From contig NZ_PXNP01000009.1 of NCBI RefSeq assembly GCF_003007675.1, forward strand, positions 372,001-436,000: a stretch of DNA of 64,000 bases, in the 5' to 3' direction. Shown here in pieces: positions 58,369-64,000 of this stretch. The position numbers were made by a program, and so were the translations under genes. Position 1 is the stretch's first letter. Every line of letters begins with the position of its first letter. The notes under the pieces were generated by a model, which saw only the letters and a program-made list of their open reading frames with translations, ran no database searches and was not told where the DNA came from. The stretch comes from Marinobacter fuscus. GTDB lineage: Bacteria > Pseudomonadota > Gammaproteobacteria > Pseudomonadales > Oleiphilaceae.

Positions 58369-60255
58369 GTGGAGTTTCCGACCCGTTTCGATGTCATTGT
58401 CATTGGTGGCGGCCATGCCGGTACTGAAGCCGCGCTGGCGGCGGCACGCATGGGTTCGCAAACCCTGCTGCTGACCCACAACATTGAGACTTTGGGCCAG
58501 ATGTCCTGTAATCCGGCCATCGGCGGTATCGGTAAAAGCCACCTGGTGAAGGAAATCGATGCCTTGGGCGGTGCCATGGCCCGGGCCACCGACCAGGCCG
58601 GTATCCAGTTCCGGGTACTGAATAGCCGCAAAGGCCCGGCGGTTCGGGCAACCCGGGCCCAGGCCGATCGGGTGCTTTACAAGGCGGCGATTCGCCAGGT
58701 GCTGGAAAACCAGCCCAACCTGACCCTGTTCCAGCAGGCGGCAGACGATCTGATTGTGGAAAACGATCAGGTCACCGGCGTGGTCACCCAGACGGGTATC
58801 CGCTTTAACGCCAAAACCGTGGTACTGACCACCGGCACCTTTCTGGGTGGCGTTATCCACATTGGTATGCAGAATCATGCTGGTGGCCGGGCTGGCGATG
58901 CTCCGGCCAACGCCCTGGCCAGACGTCTGCGGGAACTGCCGTTTAATGTCGGTCGCCTGAAAACCGGCACGCCGCCCAGGATTGACGCCCGCACGGTGGA
59001 TTTCTCGGTGATGCAGGAGCAGTGGGGCGACGACCCGACACCGGTGATGTCGTTTATCGGCAGTCGCGGTGAGCATCCGCGGCAGATTTGCTGTTACGTT
59101 ACCCGCACCACCGAAGAGACCCACGATATCATCCGCAGTGGCTTTGACCGGTCGCCCATGTTTGCCGGTAATATCGAAGGTGTCGGGCCGCGTTATTGCC
59201 CATCCATTGAAGACAAGGTAAATCGTTTTGCCGACAAGGACTCGCACCAGATTTTTGTTGAGCCGGAAGGCCTGACTACCAACGAGCTGTACCCGAACGG
59301 GATATCCACAAGCCTGCCATTTGATATCCAGCTCAAGGCGGTGCGCTCCATTCCCGGTTTCGAGAACGCCCACATTCTGCGCCCGGGTTACGCCATTGAG
59401 TACGACTATCTGAATCCGCAGGATCTGCGCCATACCCTGGAAACCAAATTTATCCACAGCCTGTATTTTGCCGGGCAGATCAACGGCACCACGGGTTATG
59501 AAGAGGCCGGTGCCCAGGGTTTGCTGGCCGGTATCAATGCATCCCTGCGCGCCCAGGAAAAAGACGAGTGGTACCCGCGCCGGGATGAGGCCTATCTGGG
59601 TGTGCTGGTGGACGACCTGATCACCATGGGTACTCAGGAGCCCTACCGGATGTTCACCAGCCGGGCCGAGTACCGGCTGATTCTACGGGAAGACAACGCC
59701 GATCTCCGGTTGACCGAAACCGGCCGCAAGCTGGGGCTGGTGGACGATGAGCGCTGGCAGAAGTTCAGCGACAAGTGCGACGGCATCAGTAAAGAGCGCC
59801 GCCGCCTGGAAAGTACCCGTATTCACCCGAATACCGATGCCGGCGAGCGGGCCAACGTGTATCTCAAGCAGCCGATGACCCGCGACCAGTCTCTGGCGGA
59901 ACTGTTACGACGCCCGGAAATCGTCTACGACCACATTGCCGACATCGGTGCCGACCGAGCAGCCAGCCAGGATGTGGCCGATCAGGTGGAAATCGAGATC
60001 AAGTACGAAGGGTATATTTCCCGTCAGACTGACGAAATCGAACGTTTGCGCAAGAACGAGAACACGGCCTTACCGCTGGAGTTGGACTACGACGTGATCG
60101 GCGGTCTGTCCAATGAAATAAAGCAGAAGCTCAAGGACGTGCGGCCGGAGACAGTGGCTCAGGCGTCGCGTATACCCGGGGTAACACCGGCCGCGGTGAG
60201 CCAGATTCTGGTGTACCTGAAAAAACGCGATCTACTGAAGAAACAGAGCGCCTGA
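58369..60255 (+). CDS. mnmG: tRNA modification enzyme MnmG (GidA)
   Basis: MnmG is the FAD protein that, with MnmE, makes cmnm5 modifications at U34. The 628-residue protein begins [18 protein letters not shown] with the FAD dinucleotide fold, followed by [37 protein letters not shown] and the C-terminal segment [19 protein letters not shown]. The start is a GTG at 58369 with GAGGTGA just upstream. It is followed by rsmG after one base. Perfect DnaA boxes lie at 58853 and 59450. Confidence 0.97.
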   Translation: MEFPTRFDVIVIGGGHAGTEAALAAARMGSQTLLLTHNIETLGQMSCNPAIGGIGKSHLVKEIDALGGAMARATDQAGIQFRVLNSRKGPAVRATRAQADRVLYKAAIRQVLENQPNLTLFQQAADDLIVENDQVTGVVTQTGIRFNAKTVVLTTGTFLGGVIHIGMQNHAGGRAGDAPANALARRLRELPFNVGRLKTGTPPRIDARTVDFSVMQEQWGDDPTPVMSFIGSRGEHPRQICCYVTRTTEETHDIIRSGFDRSPMFAGNIEGVGPRYCPSIEDKVNRFADKDSHQIFVEPEGLTTNELYPNGISTSLPFDIQLKAVRSIPGFENAHILRPGYAIEYDYLNPQDLRHTLETKFIHSLYFAGQINGTTGYEEAGAQGLLAGINASLRAQEKDEWYPRRDEAYLGVLVDDLITMGTQEPYRMFTSRAEYRLILREDNADLRLTETGRKLGLVDDERWQKFSDKCDGISKERRRLESTRIHPNTDAGERANVYLKQPMTRDQSLAELLRRPEIVYDHIADIGADRAASQDVADQVEIEIKYEGYISRQTDEIERLRKNENTALPLELDYDVIGGLSNEIKQKLKDVRPETVAQASRIPGVTPAAVSQILVYLKKRDLLKKQSA

Positions 60256-60256
60256 C

Positions 60257-60901
60257 ATGAGTTATCCACAATGGCCGGCCCAGCTCCGTGACGGGCTGGC
60301 GGCAATGGCGCTTGAACAGACCGAAGCACAGCAGCAACAATTACTGGCATTTCTGGGACTGCTGGAAAAGTGGAATAAGGCCTATAACCTGACAGCGGTA
60401 CGTGATCCGCGGGAGATGGTGTCACGGCAGCTACTCGACAGCCTGAGCATTCTGCCCTGGGTGACCGCCGACCATTTGCTGGATGTCGGCGCCGGTGGTG
60501 GCCTGCCGGGCATTCCCCTGGCCATTGCCTTACCGGACACCCGTTTTACCCTGCTCGACAGCAATGGCAAGAAAACCCGCTTTCTGAATCAGTGTGTTCT
60601 CGAGCTGGGCCTGAGTAATGTCGAGGTTATCCACGGCCGTGCCGAGGATTGCCAGCCCGAGACGCCATTTCGCCAGATCAGCAGCCGGGCCTTCACCGCA
60701 CTGGCCAATCTGGTGCACTGGTGTGACGACCTGCTGGCCAACGACGGCGAGTTCCTTGCCATGAAAGGCCAGTTTCCGGATGATGAGGTGGCTGCCCTTC
60801 CGGGCCTCTGGCAGGTAGAATCCAGCCATTCCCTGTCTGTCCCCGGAGCCGATGGCGAACGCCATCTGCTGATTATCCAACGGACAGGCACTCATCAGTA
60901 A
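60257..60901 (+). CDS. rsmG: 16S rRNA m7G527 methyltransferase RsmG (GidB)
   Basis: The 214-residue SAM methyltransferase modifies G527 of 16S rRNA. The binding motif LDVGAGGGLPGIPLAIA is at residues ~75-92, preceded by KWNKAYNLTAVRDPREM. The second codon region overlaps a perfect DnaA box (60262-60270). It starts one base after mnmG. Confidence 0.96.
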   Translation: MSYPQWPAQLRDGLAAMALEQTEAQQQQLLAFLGLLEKWNKAYNLTAVRDPREMVSRQLLDSLSILPWVTADHLLDVGAGGGLPGIPLAIALPDTRFTLLDSNGKKTRFLNQCVLELGLSNVEVIHGRAEDCQPETPFRQISSRAFTALANLVHWCDDLLANDGEFLAMKGQFPDDEVAALPGLWQVESSHSLSVPGADGERHLLIIQRTGTHQ

Positions 60902-60920
60902 CCCGCAACAGGAGGCACAC

Positions 60921-61715
60921 ATGGCGCGCGTGATTGCTGTGACCAATCAAAAAGGCGGTGTCGGAAAGACCACCACCTGCGTCAATCTTGCGGCGTCGCT
61001 GGCAGCGACTAAACGGCGGGTCTTGCTGGTGGATATGGATCCTCAGGGTAACGCCACCATGGGCAGTGGTGTGGATAAAAATACCCTGGCACGGTCTGGC
61101 TATGATCTTCTGACCAAGCGAGCCACGCCGGAAGAGGTGATCCTGTTTGCCGAGTCTGCAGGCTATGACCTGCTACCAGCCAATGGTGACCTGACTGCAG
61201 CAGAAGTGGAGCTGATGAATGAGATCGGCCGAGAGCACCGGTTAAGGCTGATGCTGAACACTATGCATGATCGATACGATTACATTCTGATTGACTGCCC
61301 GCCGTCACTCAGCCTGTTAACAGTTAATGCCCTGTCTGCATCGGATTCGGTTCTGATTCCGATGCAATGCGAGTATTACGCACTGGAAGGGCTGGCTGCG
61401 CTGATGAATACCGTGGAGCAGATTCAGGAAACGGTGAATCCGAATCTGGAGATCGAGGGCATATTGAGAACCATGTATGATCCACGCAACAGCCTCACCC
61501 TGGATGTGTCCTCTCAGCTGAACGAATTTTTCGGGGAAAAAGTTTATCGTGCGGTGATCCCGCGCAACGTCCGCCTGGCCGAAGCGCCGAGCTATGGCAT
61601 GCCTGCCTTGAAGTACGACCGTACCTCCAAGGGGGCCGTCGCTTATCTGGCACTGGCCGGAGAAATGGTTCGCCGGCACGGCTCCAGAAAGGCATCGGCG
61701 GCGGTAGCGGTTTAA
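60921..61715 (+). CDS. parA: Chromosome partition ATPase ParA (Soj)
   Basis: The 264-residue Walker-type ATPase has the deviant Walker A VTNQKGGVGKTTTCVNLA at residues 7-24, DMDPQGNATMGSG, and the Walker B region YILIDCPPSLSLLTVNAL. It moves ParB-bound origin DNA. AGGAGG lies 8 bp before the ATG. It forms an operon with parB after rsmG. A DnaA box lies at 61070-61078. Confidence 0.97.
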   Translation: MARVIAVTNQKGGVGKTTTCVNLAASLAATKRRVLLVDMDPQGNATMGSGVDKNTLARSGYDLLTKRATPEEVILFAESAGYDLLPANGDLTAAEVELMNEIGREHRLRLMLNTMHDRYDYILIDCPPSLSLLTVNALSASDSVLIPMQCEYYALEGLAALMNTVEQIQETVNPNLEIEGILRTMYDPRNSLTLDVSSQLNEFFGEKVYRAVIPRNVRLAEAPSYGMPALKYDRTSKGAVAYLALAGEMVRRHGSRKASAAVAV

Positions 61716-61787
61716 CAACAGGCGCCTTGGGGCTAACATGCCCTCTTCATTGTGATTGCGATTTCAACAGGAAGAATGACAGATACC

Positions 61788-62666
61788 ATGGCGGCGAAAA
61801 AGCGAGGGTTGGGCGAACGGGGGCTGGGGGCGTTACTCCAGGGCTCGAAAGTGAATCTGAACCCGGAGACCGCAGACCAGGACGGTGAACTGCGCGAGAT
61901 TCCGGTGGATCTTATCCAGCGTGGCCGTTACCAGCCCCGTCGCGATATGGATCCGACGGCGTTACAGGAACTCGCGGAGTCCATTCGCCAGCAGGGCGTG
62001 ATGCAGCCGGTGGTCGTGCGCCCTTTGGGGGAAGGCCGGTTTGAGCTGATTGCCGGGGAGCGCCGGTGGCGGGCAACCCAGATGGCAGAATTGGATCGTA
62101 TACCGGCCATTATCCGTGATGTACCCGATGAAGCCGCCATCGCCATGGCGCTGATTGAGAACATCCAGCGCGAGAACCTGAATCCGATAGAAGAAGCTTT
62201 TGCCCTGCAGCGGTTGCAGGACGAATTTGGCCTCACTCAGGCCCAGGTGGCCGAGGCGGTTGGCAAGAGCCGCACCACCATCACCAACCTGCTACGGCTG
62301 ATTGGCCTGACCGAAGACGTTAGGGTGATGCTTGAGCATGGTGATCTGGATATGGGGCATGGTCGTGCCATGCTTACCCTGCCACCGGAGTTACAGTTGC
62401 AGGTAGCACGGCAGGTAGTCTCCAGGTCTCTTTCTGTTCGCCAGACCGAAGAGCTTGTCAGCCAGATACAGCAAGCTGGCCCGGACAATGTGAAAAAACA
62501 GGACAAGCCCGCTCTGGATCCGAATATCCGGGCATTACAGGATGACCTGTCCGAGCGCCTGGGTGCGCGGGTGGCCATTAATCATGGCAAGCGCGGTAAG
62601 GGCAAACTGGTAATCGAGTACAGTTCACTGGATGAGCTGGACGGTATCCTTGGCCATATCCGCTGA
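61788..62666 (+). CDS. parB: Chromosome partition protein ParB (Spo0J)
   Basis: ParB is a CTP-hydrolysing clamp that binds parS. The protein of about 292 residues starts MAAKKRGLGERGLGALLQG, with FELIAGERRWRATQMAEL (C-motif) and ALIENIQRENLNPIEEAFAL (box I), then the HTH VAEAVGKSRTTITNLLRLIG and a C-terminal dimer domain. The start is one of several in-frame ATGs (61752, 61776 and 61788); 61788 gives the usual N-terminus. Two parS sites are in recF, 46 kb away in this window. Confidence 0.97.
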   Translation: MAAKKRGLGERGLGALLQGSKVNLNPETADQDGELREIPVDLIQRGRYQPRRDMDPTALQELAESIRQQGVMQPVVVRPLGEGRFELIAGERRWRATQMAELDRIPAIIRDVPDEAAIAMALIENIQRENLNPIEEAFALQRLQDEFGLTQAQVAEAVGKSRTTITNLLRLIGLTEDVRVMLEHGDLDMGHGRAMLTLPPELQLQVARQVVSRSLSVRQTEELVSQIQQAGPDNVKKQDKPALDPNIRALQDDLSERLGARVAINHGKRGKGKLVIEYSSLDELDGILGHIR

Positions 62667-62824
62667 CGGTTACAGAAAAGCCCAAAATCATCCTAAAGTC
62701 CCGTATTGCCGGTAAAACACCACATGTGGTTGTGGTTCTGAGTGCAAGGCACAACCTGTGTAAAGATCAGCGTTTTAGTGTGAGTTTTTGTTCACTTTTT
62801 CGCCATGTTTTCCGTTTGGCCATG

Positions 62825-62853
62825 TTGAACCGCTATCCGTTAACACATATAAT
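62825..62853 (+). promoter_or_regulatory. Near-consensus sigma70 promoter before atpI
   Basis: TTGAAC (62825-62830) and the perfect TATAAT (62848-62853) are separated by 17 bp. Transcription would begin about 62860, close to the first atpI ATG. Confidence 0.75.
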
Positions 62854-62867
62854 TCCGCGCGCTTGGA

Positions 62868-63275
62868 ATGACTGCTGGTGATATGAACCGTTCTGCAAGA
62901 GCCATCACACACGTACCACTGGGCAAGTGGTTGTCCATAGAGATGGCGGTTCTTCTCGTTCTGAGCCTGTGTTGGTTACAGGAAAGTCGTTTGGCCGGTT
63001 ATTCCGCGTTGATTGGCGGTCTTATTTTCATCATCCCAAACGCCTATTTTGCTCATCGCACCTATCGTTATCAGGGTGCCAGGCGCATGCACCAGGCGGT
63101 GAGCAACATGTTCAGGGCCGCAAGCATCAAGCTGGCCCTTACCGCAGTGTTCTTTGCGGCCGTTTTCACTTTAATGGAGCCAGTGCATGCACCGGCTCTG
63201 TTATTCACTTTTGCTGTGATGGTTCTGGTGGGTACAGCCTTGCGCTGGCTCATCCGGCCGCAACCACAGCGATGA
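62868..63275 (+). CDS. atpI: ATP synthase accessory protein AtpI
   Basis: This is a small membrane protein at the head of the F1Fo ATP synthase operon, with four hydrophobic segments: WLSIEMAVLLVLSLCWLQ, YSALIGGLIFIIPNAYF, LALTAVFFAAVFTLM and PALLFTFAVMVLVGTALRWL. An alternative ATG five codons in (62883) would leave more leader after the -10 at 62848-62853. AtpI aids assembly of the c-ring in some bacteria. Confidence 0.88.
   Translation: MTAGDMNRSARAITHVPLGKWLSIEMAVLLVLSLCWLQESRLAGYSALIGGLIFIIPNAYFAHRTYRYQGARRMHQAVSNMFRAASIKLALTAVFFAAVFTLMEPVHAPALLFTFAVMVLVGTALRWLIRPQPQR

Positions 63276-64000
<725 letters not shown>

Overview
The window is a stretch of gammaproteobacterial chromosome around the replication origin. 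The dnaA, gyrB, parAB and mnmG proteins and the gene order look most like Marinobacter or a close relative; that genus call is from memory of protein sequences, not a search. No tRNA or rRNA gene and no CRISPR array was seen.

Layout. (1) 1-8179: recC (5' end off the window), recB and recD overlap as one recombination/repair operon. (2) 8214-12569: an Atm1-type ABC exporter (-), a 4-aminobutyrate transaminase and a VC0807-like membrane protein. (3) 12657-20292, all on -: dnaA, dnaN, an ABC1/UbiB-like kinase, recF and gyrB. The kinase sits unusually between dnaN and recF, and recF carries two parS sites. (4) 20293-20937: the best candidate oriC, followed on + by rpmH, rnpA, yidD, yidC and mnmE. 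(5) 24910-47510: a 22.6 kb genomic island at the 3' end of mnmE. Its ends are the 18-bp core repeats known from Salmonella genomic island 1 (SGI1). (6) 47511-58093: a periplasmic solute-binding protein, an IS66-type insertion sequence that has split the 3' end of an acyl-CoA dehydrogenase gene, a DUF3833 lipoprotein and an RND efflux pair. (7) 58369-64000: mnmG, rsmG, parA, parB, atpI and the start of atpB.

The island is a mosaic. Its left end holds a tyrosine integrase, two small AlpA-like DNA-binding proteins and a DUF927 P-loop protein. Next comes a tetR-MFP-RND-SMEP efflux operon. Then come likely defence genes: a DUF262/DUF1524/DUF5655 (GmrSD-like) nuclease, a 3' remnant of a type I restriction gene hsdR, and a large PHP-plus-ABC-ATPase protein (TrlF-like). 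A serine recombinase and several unknown genes follow. Last is a 1107-residue protein with a PLD-like motif that resembles the VPA1262 family. Base composition changes sharply between these pieces.

A second theme is DnaA boxes. By eye I count 27 perfect TTATCCACA 9-mers (either strand) in about 38.7 kb of resident chromosome, mostly inside genes. Four lie within 94 bp at the start of recD. There are none in the island and none in the IS66 element. Two parS sites with parAB complete an origin segregation region.

All coordinates and motifs were read by eye without tools. Family names rest on recognised motifs.
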